Source: Candidatus Woesearchaeota archaeon
GTDB taxonomy: Archaea; Nanobdellota; Nanobdellia; Woesearchaeales; JAFGUC01
Length of the DNA: 64,000 bases
Direction: 5' to 3'
Assembly: GCA_016938695.1 (NCBI GenBank)
Contig: JAFGUC010000006.1
Coordinates: 62,001 to 126,000 of the forward strand
Position numbers and translations under genes: made by a program. Below are positions 45,983-54,723 of this stretch, piece after piece (the first letter of the stretch is position 1; each line of letters begins with the position of its first letter). The notes beneath the pieces were generated by a model. The model worked only from the letters and a program-made list of their open reading frames with translations, searched no databases and was not told the DNA's origin.

Positions 45983-46021
45983 AACAAGAAGTCTTATCTA
46001 ATTTAAAAGAGGTGAATTAAA

Positions 46022-46396
46022 ATAATTGATATCACTAAGTGGATGACCAAGAAGGTTTATACTGTACGACCAAGCGATTCGATTCGAAAGGCAATTAAGA
46101 TGATGGATTTGAAAAACATCGGTGCCTTAGTAGTTGAAGAGGATGGTGAACCTGTTGGAATAATTACTGAGCGTGATGTTATTCGCCGAGTTTTGAATAA
46201 GAACAAGGACCTTGATGTTACTTTGGTTAAGGTTGTTATGACTCATAAAGTTTTTGCGGTTGATGTAACTGCAACATTTGTTGAAGTAACAAAATTAATG
46301 ATTAAAAATAATTTACGACGAGTTGTGATTTTGAAGAGCGGAAAAATTGCAGGAATTTTAACTGCATACGATGTTGTTCGTTTCATGGCTTCATAA
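46022..46396 (+). CDS. Paired CBS-domain protein
   Basis: The ATG at 46043 gives 117 residues starting at MTKKVYTVRPSDS, but CBS proteins usually have a few residues before that Met (as in a DWMTK start). In-frame codons continue back as TGG, AAG, ACT, ATC, GAT, ATT, ATA. SD GAGGTGA (46009-46015) sits exactly six bases before ATA 46022 and 27 before the ATG, so I propose an ATA start and 124 residues. Two CBS motifs follow (ALVVEEDGEPVGIITERDVI and RRVVILKSGKIAGILTAYDV, given here in short). It likely binds adenine nucleotides. Target unknown. Confidence 0.85.
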   Translation: MIDITKWMTKKVYTVRPSDSIRKAIKMMDLKNIGALVVEEDGEPVGIITERDVIRRVLNKNKDLDVTLVKVVMTHKVFAVDVTATFVEVTKLMIKNNLRRVVILKSGKIAGILTAYDVVRFMAS

Positions 46397-46418
46397 AAAT
46401 AATAGATGGTGTTAAAAA

Positions 46419-46610
46419 ATGGCAAAGAGAGAAGCTTGTAAAACATGTAATTTGTTACTGGATGATTCCGGTGCTTGTCCTATATGTAAGAAGAGAAGTG
46501 CTTCACCTAATTGGACAGGAAGAATAAATGTAATTGACGCAGCTAAGTCGACAATTGCACAGAAAATGAACCTTACAGTAAAAGGCGAATATGCTATTAA
46601 GGTTAAATAA
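46419..46610 (+). CDS. spt4: Transcription elongation factor Spt4 (RpoE2)
   Basis: A 63-residue zinc protein. CKTC (about 7-10) and CPIC (about 20-23) form the zinc site; SPNWTGRINVID and the late KGEYAIKVK complete the archaeal Spt4 pattern. It pairs with Spt5 (35813-36301), the other half of the elongation factor, encoded 10 kb away on the opposite strand. GGTG lies seven bases upstream of ATG; it lies 22 bases after the CBS gene. Confidence 0.95.
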   Translation: MAKREACKTCNLLLDDSGACPICKKRSASPNWTGRINVIDAAKSTIAQKMNLTVKGEYAIKVK

Positions 46611-46631
46611 ATTTTTATTTTTTGATTTCAA

Positions 46632-47588
46632 ATGGCTAAATTCTACGTATTAAATCACGTTACAGGTAAGTTTTTGTTTGATGGTAATCTTGATATTGTT
46701 AAACAGATTAATTCTGATTCAGATTTACCAAATCCTGCAGATGATGATGTTTATTTTTTGAATGATTATGATTTTGCAGAGAAAAATGGATTTAAAGTAA
46801 ATTTTGATTTAACACGTGTTGGAAAATGTCTTTCTAAATTAAAATTCAACCAACAAGAAGTATTTAATTTTTCAGTAGAACGAACAAAGCGTTTAATTAG
46901 AAAATCTGTGTCTAAGGATATTTTAATTATTCAAGCTGTTAATTCAATTGATGAATTAAATAAATCAATAAACTTGTTGAGTAAAAGAATTCGTGAATGG
47001 TATTCTTTATACTTTCCAGAAAGTTCTGAAAAAATAGAAGACCACGAAAAGTTTATTAGAACAATTTCAACTAAATCTCGAGAAGAGCAACAGAGTTTTT
47101 TTAATATTGCTGATAGTATGGGTGCAGATTTATCTGAATCTGATGTTACTGCAATTTTAGATTTAGCAAAAAGTATTTCTTCTTTATTTGAACTTAAGGA
47201 GAGAACAACTGAATATGTTAAACAGGAAGTTAACAAATTATGTCCTAATACTTCGTTTTATATTGGTGAACTTATTGTAGCAAGAATGATTGCTGTTTCA
47301 GGAGGTTTACCAAAATTAGCAGGATATCCTGCATCAACTTTGCAATTACTGGGCGCAGAAAAAGCTCTTTTTAGATTCTTAAAAGATTCAAAACATAAAA
47401 GTCCTAAGTATGGAATTTTATATCAACATTCAATCATGTCAAAAGTTAAGGCGAAAGAACGAGGAAAAGTTGCACGAACTCTTGCTAATTTTATGGCATT
47501 ATCGTTAAAAATTGATGTTCATAATCCTGTTTTAGATAATTCAAAATTAGAGATAATCTCAAAAAGCTTGAGGAAGTATTTAGAATGA
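46632..47588 (+). CDS. nop5: C/D box RNP core protein Nop5
   Basis: A 318-residue protein that scaffolds archaeal C/D box sRNPs, linking fibrillarin to guide RNA. The N-terminal domain is (1-100) MAKFYVLNHVTGKFLF, the coiled coil (115-200) dimerises, and the Nop domain has SGGLPKLAGYPASTLQLLGAEKA (split here into GGLPKLAGYP and LQLLGAEKA) and KYGILYQHS. It lacks the Lys-rich tail of eukaryotic Nop56/58, as usual for archaea. The fibrillarin ATG overlaps its stop. Confidence 0.96.
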   Translation: MAKFYVLNHVTGKFLFDGNLDIVKQINSDSDLPNPADDDVYFLNDYDFAEKNGFKVNFDLTRVGKCLSKLKFNQQEVFNFSVERTKRLIRKSVSKDILIIQAVNSIDELNKSINLLSKRIREWYSLYFPESSEKIEDHEKFIRTISTKSREEQQSFFNIADSMGADLSESDVTAILDLAKSISSLFELKERTTEYVKQEVNKLCPNTSFYIGELIVARMIAVSGGLPKLAGYPASTLQLLGAEKALFRFLKDSKHKSPKYGILYQHSIMSKVKAKERGKVARTLANFMALSLKIDVHNPVLDNSKLEIISKSLRKYLE

Positions 47589-48244
47589 AGTTAACTCAAA
47601 AATTTAATAGAGTTTTTGTAGACGTTATGCATAAATTGTATACAGTTACTGAACATCCTAAAAGTGTTTATGGAGAATCTGTAATTTACAATAAAGAGCG
47701 AAATTTACGAATGTGGGATCCAACACGAAGTAAATTAGGAGCTGCAATTGTTAAAGGCGTTTCTGAGTTAGGATTTACTGTAAATAGTTCTATTCTATAT
47801 CTTGGTTGTGCATCAGGAACAACTGTTAGTCATGTTGCCGATATTGCGCGTGATGGTGTTGTTTTTGCAGTTGATTTTGCACCAAGAGTTATGAGAGATT
47901 TAGTTTATTTAGCAGAAGAGCGAGGAAATATTATTCCAATAATTGCAGATGCTAATCATCCTGAAAATTATTCTGATGTCTTGAAACAAGTTGATTTTGT
48001 TTTTCAAGATGTTGCACAAAAAGAACAGGTTAAAATTTTTATTAAGAACGTAAAAATGTTCCTGAAACCAGGGAAATTTTGTATGCTGAGTTTGAAGGCT
48101 AGAAGTATTGATGTTGCAAAAAAACCAGGAATTGTCTTTGAAGAAGTGCGAGCTATATTAAAGAATGAACTTAAGATAATTGAGTCAAAGAATTTAGCTC
48201 CTTTTGAAGCAGATCATATGATTTTTTTATGTAAATATGAATAA
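47585..48244 (+). CDS. flpA: Fibrillarin-like rRNA/tRNA 2'-O-methyltransferase
   Basis: A 219-residue methyltransferase partner of Nop5. SAM motif I is YLGCASGTTVSHVADI (about 79-94), followed by VFAVDFAPRVMRDL and the Asp of IIADANHP, and DFVFQDVAQ. The signature N-terminal strand ERNLRMWDPTRSKLG is present. The ATGA overlap with nop5 makes a coupled pair. Together they carry out C/D box-guided ribose methylation. Confidence 0.97.
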   Translation: MKLTQKFNRVFVDVMHKLYTVTEHPKSVYGESVIYNKERNLRMWDPTRSKLGAAIVKGVSELGFTVNSSILYLGCASGTTVSHVADIARDGVVFAVDFAPRVMRDLVYLAEERGNIIPIIADANHPENYSDVLKQVDFVFQDVAQKEQVKIFIKNVKMFLKPGKFCMLSLKARSIDVAKKPGIVFEEVRAILKNELKIIESKNLAPFEADHMIFLCKYE

Positions 48245-48250
48245 AAAAAT

Positions 48251-49324
48251 TTATCTTCTTAATTTTTCTGTTTCTAATGTTGTTCCTGTTGTTGAAATTG
48301 CTTGAATTTCATATTCTTGAAATACAGGAAAGAATGTAAGATCTATACTTTTGTAATCGTCAGTGATTTCAGCAGGTTTACCATTATAAATTTGTGTTGG
48401 TGCGCCAAAGACATCATATCCTATTATTTGGAGTCTGTCTGCTAAAGTACTTATTGTTCTAACTTGAATTGAATTTTGTGTTAAAGTTGATTCTATATAA
48501 TTAGGTTTAGGAAAGATATATTCAACTGGTGTTGATGTTCCTGCAAGGAAATTTTGTCCTTGTGCATTTCTTAAAATGACTGCAACATCTAATGTTACTC
48601 TGTCTTCGCCACCCGTAAAGAACATTTTATTTTGGATGACATCTTCTTGAGATTCTTGGTAAGTTCCATTAGTGTAGATTATTCCTTGTCTAATGTCGTA
48701 TGAATCTAATAAAGATGGTTTTAGTGTTATTTGTGTTGTTCCATGTGAATTATTGTATTCGACACTTTCAATTAAATCTGCGATGTCTAAGCGTCCATCA
48801 ATTTGTACTGGGAATAATTTCTTTAAATCGTCTTCGTATCTTTTGAAATTATCAACAATAAAAGGATCATCTGTTTTTGGTGGAACTGTAAAAGGATCAT
48901 AACTTGTAACTGTATCGTCAATTGTTGAATCTTCAGGATGATAATGTTCGATTAGTCTTCTATTTTCTTTTGAAAAGTCTTCTACGATTGTTACTCTTTC
49001 TTCAAGGCTTGTAATTCTTTCTTCGTGATTGTCTAATCTTGCAGTATTTTGTTCAACTTGATCTTTTACTGTTACACAATCTTCTTCTAGTGCAGAAATT
49101 CTATCGTCTTGAACTTTTTGTTCAGAATTGTATGTTTCAGCAGGTACAAATTTTTCATTTGCTTGCTGAATTGTTATATATTGGTTTTGATTATTTTCTA
49201 ATTGGCTTAATCTATCTTTTGTGTTTTTGTCATTAAAATATAATCCAATTCCACCAGCAATTCCTGCTGCTAGTAATACGATAGGAATAATTTTATTCTT
49301 CTTTTTAGATTGATCTTTAGCCAT
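48251..49324 (-). CDS. Membrane-anchored coiled-coil protein
   Basis: A 357-residue protein: a short basic start, one membrane helix (about 13-29, IPIVLLAAGIAGGIGLY), then a coiled coil with heptad-like repeats (about 32-125: RISALEEDC, ARLDNHEERITSLEERV). The remaining 200 residues are beta-rich, in part Ig-like (TLDVAVILRNAQGQ). It is probably anchored with its main part outside the membrane. No known family is recognised. It is followed by the convergent fibrillarin gene and is divergent from aIF1A. Confidence 0.55.
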   Translation of the reverse strand: MAKDQSKKKNKIIPIVLLAAGIAGGIGLYFNDKNTKDRLSQLENNQNQYITIQQANEKFVPAETYNSEQKVQDDRISALEEDCVTVKDQVEQNTARLDNHEERITSLEERVTIVEDFSKENRRLIEHYHPEDSTIDDTVTSYDPFTVPPKTDDPFIVDNFKRYEDDLKKLFPVQIDGRLDIADLIESVEYNNSHGTTQITLKPSLLDSYDIRQGIIYTNGTYQESQEDVIQNKMFFTGGEDRVTLDVAVILRNAQGQNFLAGTSTPVEYIFPKPNYIESTLTQNSIQVRTISTLADRLQIIGYDVFGAPTQIYNGKPAEITDDYKSIDLTFFPVFQEYEIQAISTTGTTLETEKLRR

Positions 49325-49419
49325 GATTACGTTACTACTGAGTGATAGTTTATAAATTTTACTTTTCTGCGGTGCGTAATCGATAGATTTAAATAGATAA
49401 CTTTGAGAATATCTTTAAA

Positions 49420-49779
49420 ATGAATGACGATTTATCTAGCGAGGAATTTGGTTTTGAAGATGATGGAGACGATTCTTCAGTAGAAAACAGGCGTGTTAGG
49501 CTTCCTCGTCCTCCTCAAGTTTTTGGCATTTTGGAACAAAGAGTAGGTGGTTCCAGGATGAAAGTTCGATGCTTTGATGGTAAGAATAGACTTTGTAGAA
49601 TTCCAGGTAGACTTAAAAGGAAGTTATGGGTTCGTGAAGGTGATGTTTTGTTAATTGAGCCATGGGAATTTGGCGGTGATGAAAAAGGAGATGTTGTTTA
49701 CAAATATCGTCCTGTTCAAGTTGATATTTTGAAGAATAAGGGTTTATTAAAGCAAGATAATGAGTTTGATGAGTTTTAA
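49420..49779 (+). CDS. eif1A: Translation initiation factor aIF1A
   Basis: A 119-residue initiation factor with an S1-like OB fold (VFGILEQRVGGSRMKVRCFDG, given as the pieces GILEQRVG and MKVRCFDG) that stabilises initiator tRNA binding. An acidic N-terminal tail of about 25 residues (DLSSEEFGFEDDGDDSS) and an acidic C-terminal end surround the core. TATA-like GATTTAAATAG (49384-49394) lies 25-30 bases upstream, so the transcript is leaderless or nearly so. Confidence 0.95.
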   Translation: MNDDLSSEEFGFEDDGDDSSVENRRVRLPRPPQVFGILEQRVGGSRMKVRCFDGKNRLCRIPGRLKRKLWVREGDVLLIEPWEFGGDEKGDVVYKYRPVQVDILKNKGLLKQDNEFDEF

Positions 49780-49801
49780 TCTTCTTTAGTATTTAGTTAA
49801 A

Positions 49802-50395
49802 ATGGCAGTTTCCAAGGTGTCTCGTGGTTCTCGCGAGAGTGGTGTGAAAGGTATAGATAAAATCCTTAAGAGATTATCTGAATTGAAAAAGTTAGGTTTA
49901 AATCTGCCTTCTAGAAAAGTTTATTTTGTTAGAGCTCCTATTTTTAGACGAATTTTAGCTTTTATTGGAGATTTATTTATTTTTGATTTTGTTACAAGTC
50001 CATTAAAAAATGTTATATATGGACATTTTACAAGTCCTTTTACTTTTGCAGGTTCTTATGCATCATTATTTTCATATGGTGTGGTCTTAAGCTTTTTATT
50101 TTTCTTGTATAATTTTTTGTTCCAGTATAAGTTAGGACAGACACCTGGAATGATGTTATTGCAAATTAGATTGATAAATTCTGGAGAGATTGTTGATGCT
50201 GTTAAAATGAAAACAAAAACAGTTGTTAATGCTTTTCCTTCATTTAATCAGATTTTTTTCAGAAATATTATTTTTGTTCCAGTATTTCCATTAGTTTTGA
50301 TGTGGGTTTTTGACCCTATCTTTTTGGTTTTCAAAAAGGAAAGATTAAGTGATAGATTTTTACGACTTGGTGTTGTACAAGAAATTTATGCATAA
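49802..50395 (+). CDS. RDD-family membrane protein
   Basis: A 197-residue membrane protein with the RDD motif regions RRILAFIGDLFIFDF (about 43-57) and YKLGQTPGMMLLQIR (about 108-122), and hydrophobic segments at about 50-65, 80-105 and 155-175. RDD proteins are poorly characterised; some are linked to transport or osmotic stress. It sits between aIF1A and the SppA-like protease on the same strand, probably one operon with the latter. Confidence 0.8.
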   Translation: MAVSKVSRGSRESGVKGIDKILKRLSELKKLGLNLPSRKVYFVRAPIFRRILAFIGDLFIFDFVTSPLKNVIYGHFTSPFTFAGSYASLFSYGVVLSFLFFLYNFLFQYKLGQTPGMMLLQIRLINSGEIVDAVKMKTKTVVNAFPSFNQIFFRNIIFVPVFPLVLMWVFDPIFLVFKKERLSDRFLRLGVVQEIYA

Positions 50396-50427
50396 TTTTT
50401 CTTTAATAAATATTCAAGGGTGATTAT

Positions 50428-51315
50428 ATGGTTCAATTTAATGGAAAACGAATGGCGTTTATTGGTATTGTTTTAGTTGTTATTTGGATTTTAAGTTCTA
50501 TATTTGCTAATCTATTTATTTTGAATTCAAAGAATTATATTGATCCATCGTCAAATGTTGGTTTAATTCATGTTGATGATGCAATTACTTCATTAAATGA
50601 TTATAGTATTGTTCGTTCAGAAAATATTGTAGCTCAAATTGATTTGTTATTAGAGAATCCTAATATTGAAGCAATTTTGATTGAGATTAATTCTCCGGGA
50701 GGAACTCCTGTTGGTTCAAAAGAAATCGTTGATGCAATTAAACGAGCACGTTCTAAGAATGTTACTGTTGTCAGTTATATAAGAGATTTAGGTGCTAGTG
50801 GTGCATTTTGGGTTGCTTCTGCATCAGATTATATTTTTTCAAATGAATTAAGCATTGTTGGTAGTATTGGTGTAACTGGATCTTATCTGGATTTTTCAGG
50901 ATTGTTGACAAGATACAATGTTAGTTATCAACGTCTAGTTGCTGGTCAGTATAAAGATGTTGGCACACCTTATCGATCTTTGACTTTAGAAGAAGAATCT
51001 ATGCTTCAAAAAAGGTTAGATCTTATGCATGAAATTTTTATCCGTGATGTTGCAAAAAATCGAAATATGAGTGTAGATGTTGTCAAAGAGTACGCAGAAG
51101 GTCAAGTCTTTTTAGGAATTGAAGCTAAAAAAATGGGATTTGTTGATGCGCTAGGTGATAAACACGATGCTTTGAATTACATTGAAAATATTATTGGTAT
51201 AACGCCAGTTGTTTTTGAGTTTGAAGAAGAATCAAGCATTCTAGATTTCGCAAAGAACTTTGTCAAATACGGTAATTCGGTAAGTGTTGACGGTTCAAGA
51301 ATAAATTTAGAATAA
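50428..51315 (+). CDS. sppA: SppA-like signal peptide peptidase (S49)
   Basis: A 295-residue membrane protease. An N-terminal membrane helix (about 9-30) is followed by the S49 core with INSPGGTPVGS, the nucleophile Ser in LGASGAFWVAS (about 121-131), SIGVTGSY and the catalytic Lys in AGQYKDVGTPYR. Length fits the short archaeal/bacterial type that forms homomultimers. It degrades cleaved signal peptides or membrane proteins. GGTGATT precedes the ATG. Confidence 0.92.
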   Translation: MVQFNGKRMAFIGIVLVVIWILSSIFANLFILNSKNYIDPSSNVGLIHVDDAITSLNDYSIVRSENIVAQIDLLLENPNIEAILIEINSPGGTPVGSKEIVDAIKRARSKNVTVVSYIRDLGASGAFWVASASDYIFSNELSIVGSIGVTGSYLDFSGLLTRYNVSYQRLVAGQYKDVGTPYRSLTLEEESMLQKRLDLMHEIFIRDVAKNRNMSVDVVKEYAEGQVFLGIEAKKMGFVDALGDKHDALNYIENIIGITPVVFEFEEESSILDFAKNFVKYGNSVSVDGSRINLE

Positions 51316-51320
51316 AAAAA

Positions 51321-51644
51321 TTATTTTTTCTTTCTTATTTGCATGTTTGTTAGAACTCTTAGTTCTCCATAGACTTTTTCTAATAAGCTTTCAATTTTTG
51401 CTAAGTGGTCGTTTGAATCTCTTTGAATTGAAACAAACTCCTCCTTTAAATCTTCATTAGTGTCAGAGATTATTATTAAGAATATCAATGTCAACCAAGA
51501 GAATATTGCTACAACCATAAACCAGTTTAGATATCCTTCAGCTCGGTATATTTTGTCAATAAGGTAGAATCCTATTACTCCAACTGCAATACCTACAATT
51601 AGTAATAGCTTTTCGAAAAAGTTAGTTTTACGTAGATTAAACAT
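51321..51644 (-). CDS. Small two-helix membrane protein
   Basis: I start at ATG 51644 (107 residues) with GAGGTG six bases upstream; the GTG nine bases further up is part of that SD. Two membrane segments (about 14-32 and 42-62) are followed by a helical, charged tail (NEDLKEEFVSIQRDSNDHLAKIE). No family is recognised. It lies downstream of the large membrane protein at 51700-53145 and may be co-transcribed with it. Confidence 0.55.
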   Translation of the reverse strand: MFNLRKTNFFEKLLLIVGIAVGVIGFYLIDKIYRAEGYLNWFMVVAIFSWLTLIFLIIISDTNEDLKEEFVSIQRDSNDHLAKIESLLEKVYGELRVLTNMQIRKKK

Positions 51645-51699
51645 CCAAAGCACCTCTTTTTAAACAAGTTAAGTTGTTTGTGTTTTTAATATTTTCTTT

Positions 51700-53145
51700 T
51701 TAATTGGTTAAAACTGAAAAAATGTATATAAAAAATCCTCCAACATAAAATATCATTCCATAGCCTAAAGCAAGAATTGTGAATATTCCTGGGATTGTAG
51801 CAGATATGCTGAATAAGTAAGGAATGTTTTCTAGATAGTAAAAAAATATATCTGAAAAATATAAGAAGATGTAATATCCAAAAAATCCTGTGGATATGAA
51901 AAAGGTAAATATGTCTATTAGAGGTTTAAATTTTGTCAGTGTTAGAATTGCAAAGATTATTCCTACAATTGCTGTCACTATTAATGTACTTTCTATGGTG
52001 TAACTGCTGTTTACTAGAATCTTTTGTGTGATAATATCAATTCCTCTTAGACTTTCATTTCCTAATCTTTGGAATTTGAATAGTGGTGCAAATATGAACA
52101 CAGAAATACATGCATAAAATATTATTAGAAAGACTTTATTGAAGTTTATATTTTGTTTTTTAGAAATGTTGTTCCATATGAATGCGGGAATTATCAGGAA
52201 TGAAAGTGTTGTGAAAATATTTGCAAAGTATGCTAAAACAAGGGTTCCTGGGTTTGCTGTTGCAGTAATTTCTGTTGATAGTAATGAGATTATTGGTTGA
52301 TGTGGTTGTAAGAATTGTCCAAAATAAAGATCATCATGAATTGAAAATAGATATGGAAGCATGAAGTTTCCTACATCAGTTAGTAAATGTAATACAAGTA
52401 GTCCCGTAATTCCTAGATATATTTTTTCACTTTGAAAGAGATTTACAAATTTTTCATAAAATTCTTCTCCCATATTTCCTAATTTGTAAATTAGATTTGT
52501 TGTTTTTAGAACGTGCCTGTATCTAAATGCTACGATGAAATAAGACGCAAGACCAACCATTAAAAGTGGTGCGTCAACTGCAATTGCAAGCCATTCCATA
52601 ATCAGGTTGAATACAATATAAAAAAACCCAAAAACAACAAGCAGTATTGATAAAAATCTAAATGTTTGTTTTAATACATTTTTAGTTGGTTTTCCATGTT
52701 CGTGAATTATGTATAATGTACTTGGTGAAAAAATTTCTAGCTTGAAAGTCATAATTAGTGCTAGAATAATGAGTGAGATAAATCCAACATTAATTAGAGA
52801 TATTTCAAAGAAATTACTATTTGCTAAAATTAGTTCATATAGATTTCGTAGTGGACCTTTTGATAATTCTAATGCTACTTTTGCGTATGAAATCATGTTT
52901 TTTGTAATAAAACAAAAATATGATAATATTAGTGCAATATCATACCATTTATGTTTTCTTCCAAAGAATATTTTTGTTGGTGAAACTTTATATAATAATA
53001 TTCCAAGTCCAACCCAAGATATTATTTTTTTGGCATAATCTAAATCTGGTGGGATAACTTCTAGAAAATCTATTACGTTTAGATAAATCAAAAGTACAAG
53101 AATGGTTTCTTCTATTCCTACACCGAATTTTTTTCCAGTACCCAT
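51700..53145 (-). CDS. Polytopic membrane protein (unknown)
   Basis: A 481-residue protein with about 11-13 hydrophobic helices spread along its length, for example about 14-30, 43-55, 110-135, 160-190, 195-210, 250-270, 315-345, 355-370, 395-415 and 425-480. There are few charged residues in the helices and no clear transporter or enzyme motif; a HGKPTKN loop and a FHxxxD-like HxxHDD are the only polar spots. Function unknown. It has no homologue I can name. Confidence 0.55.
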   Translation of the reverse strand: MGTGKKFGVGIEETILVLLIYLNVIDFLEVIPPDLDYAKKIISWVGLGILLYKVSPTKIFFGRKHKWYDIALILSYFCFITKNMISYAKVALELSKGPLRNLYELILANSNFFEISLINVGFISLIILALIMTFKLEIFSPSTLYIIHEHGKPTKNVLKQTFRFLSILLVVFGFFYIVFNLIMEWLAIAVDAPLLMVGLASYFIVAFRYRHVLKTTNLIYKLGNMGEEFYEKFVNLFQSEKIYLGITGLLVLHLLTDVGNFMLPYLFSIHDDLYFGQFLQPHQPIISLLSTEITATANPGTLVLAYFANIFTTLSFLIIPAFIWNNISKKQNINFNKVFLIIFYACISVFIFAPLFKFQRLGNESLRGIDIITQKILVNSSYTIESTLIVTAIVGIIFAILTLTKFKPLIDIFTFFISTGFFGYYIFLYFSDIFFYYLENIPYLFSISATIPGIFTILALGYGMIFYVGGFFIYIFSVLTN

Positions 53146-53215
53146 TGGTATACTTTAGGAATTAATCTTTATTAAAGATTCTTAGTTATTTAATAGTGAA
53201 AACAGGTTTTGAGAA

Positions 53216-53419
53216 TTATTTTACTTTGTATTCTTTGACTTCTATTGTGTTATTATTTTTTTTTCTTTGTTTTTTTGGAGTTATTTTCTTGATTTTTCTG
53301 GTAATTATGCTTATCAAAATTAAAATTATTATAACTGGAAAAAAGAATATTATAAGTTTGAACATCAAATATAAAATTATTCCAACAATAATTAGAAGAA
53401 TGAGTAAAGGGATATACAT
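53216..53419 (-). CDS. Small membrane protein (uncertain)
   Basis: The minus-strand frame starts at GTG 53446, but the TATATAAAG upstream of it would put the transcript start near 53424, so the ATG 53419 (67 residues) is more likely. It has one or two hydrophobic helices (IPLLILLIIVGIILYLMF and FFFPVIIILILIS) and a Lys-rich tail. The opposite strand also has an open frame of similar size, but with less usual composition. A real gene is likely but not certain. Confidence 0.4.
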   Translation of the reverse strand: MYIPLLILLIIVGIILYLMFKLIIFFFPVIIILILISIITRKIKKITPKKQRKKNNNTIEVKEYKVK

Positions 53420-53494
53420 CCGATTTTTTGTTATTATGATTCTCACTTTATATAGTTAAGTGCAAAGGTTTAAATTTATTATCATTATTTCGTA

Positions 53495-54319
53495 ATGGAT
53501 ATGGATGTATGTAGAGAAACAATTTGTAAATTGACTAATTCAAAACATGTCATGTTTACGCGGCGTGGGAATAAAGCAATAGATTATGCAGTTAAATTTG
53601 CAAAAGAACAAGGATATTCTAAATTACTCATTCCTCATGATGGTGGCTGGTTACATTATCCAAAAGTTGCTGAGAAATATAAATTGGAATTATGTCATGT
53701 TGATACTGTTGATGCTTTATTATCGTTAGATGATTTACGAACTAAGGTTGATTCTACTACCATTGTTTTATATCATTCACATGGAGGATATTTTGCAAAG
53801 AATGATGTTCCTGAGATTTTCAAGATATCTAAAGAGAAAAATGCGTTTGTCATTATTGATTGTAGTGGTGCAGTTGGTCTAGAGTATGTAGATGAAAAAT
53901 ATTCAGTTCTGTGTAATGCAAATTATGCAGACTTTGTTGTTTCATCATTACGAAAAAATAAACCTGTGAATGCTGATGGTGGTTTTGTTGCAACAAATTT
54001 AGATATCAATTTTATTGGTGATTTTTTTATTGATTTTGATTTGCTTTTGCAAAGACTGCAAATTCTTCCTCATCGAATTAATTTTTTAGTTGATACTGCT
54101 AATAAAATAACAGATGAATTAAAAGTAGATTATGAAGTTATTTCTGGCGTTGATTCTCTTGTAGTTGTCGTCGCGTTTTCAGATTTAAAAACAAAAGAAA
54201 ACATTATAAAGTATTGTGATACTCATAATTTAGAATACGAAATTTGTCCACGTGAGATTAGAGTTTTACGTGATGCAATAAGTATTGAAGTGAAACGATT
54301 AAAAGAGGAGGAGAGTTGA
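53495..54319 (+). CDS. PLP-dependent transferase-fold protein (DegT/aminotransferase-like)
   Basis: A 274-residue protein of fold type I character: FTRRGNKAIDYAVKFA near the start resembles the substrate-side glycine-type segment, VIIDCSGAVGLEYV (about 125-138) carries the Asp that binds the PLP pyridine ring, and SSLRKNKPVNADGGFVAT (about 150-167) has the candidate Schiff-base Lys. It is smaller than typical DegT enzymes (about 370), lacking part of the C-terminal domain. The reaction is unknown. TATA-like GGTTTAAATT upstream implies a leaderless start. Confidence 0.7.
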   Translation: MDMDVCRETICKLTNSKHVMFTRRGNKAIDYAVKFAKEQGYSKLLIPHDGGWLHYPKVAEKYKLELCHVDTVDALLSLDDLRTKVDSTTIVLYHSHGGYFAKNDVPEIFKISKEKNAFVIIDCSGAVGLEYVDEKYSVLCNANYADFVVSSLRKNKPVNADGGFVATNLDINFIGDFFIDFDLLLQRLQILPHRINFLVDTANKITDELKVDYEVISGVDSLVVVVAFSDLKTKENIIKYCDTHNLEYEICPREIRVLRDAISIEVKRLKEEES

Positions 54320-54321
54320 GA

Positions 54322-54723
54322 ATGGAGTTTAGAGAACCTAATTCTATGGATGAATGTCTTTATTTTACTAATCGTGATGATCCAAGTGTTGGTCAAATAA
54401 GAGCTTGGGTTTTAAGATTAGATTGTCCAAAATGTAAAAAAGGTAAAATGGGAAAACCAGTTGATTCTAAAACAGGTCGACCAAAAATAAGAGCAACTGA
54501 ATATGTTTGTTCTGATTGTGGATATACTGAAGAAAAACTTGAACATGAAGCAAAGTGTACAGTTATGATTGATTATACTTGTACTTGTGGCCATCATGGT
54601 ACTGCAACAACAGAGTACAAACGAAAATCTTGGAATGGTATCCCGTCCTACGTTTTTGTTTGTGGTGGTTGTGGTAATAAAATCGGTATTACAAAAAAAA
54701 TGAAGGGTGCTAAGAAGAAATGA
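54322..54723 (+). CDS. Double zinc-ribbon protein
   Basis: I start at ATG 54322 (133 residues) after the GAGGAG SD; the frame also has a TTG six bases upstream. Eight or more cysteines come in CxxC pairs: CPKC, CSDC, CTC near CTCGHHG and CGGC, forming two zinc ribbons. A basic tail (KKMKGAKKK) suggests nucleic-acid or ribosome binding. It overlaps the start of the following gene by four bases and follows the PLP protein by two, so all three are coupled. Specific function unknown. Confidence 0.65.
   Translation: MEFREPNSMDECLYFTNRDDPSVGQIRAWVLRLDCPKCKKGKMGKPVDSKTGRPKIRATEYVCSDCGYTEEKLEHEAKCTVMIDYTCTCGHHGTATTEYKRKSWNGIPSYVFVCGGCGNKIGITKKMKGAKKK

Noticed and set aside
53196-53459. Plus-strand ORF in the gap before 53495
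   Set aside because: It overlaps a minus-strand frame with a clearer membrane-protein composition and a TATA box in the right direction. Only one can be real; I keep the minus one at low confidence.
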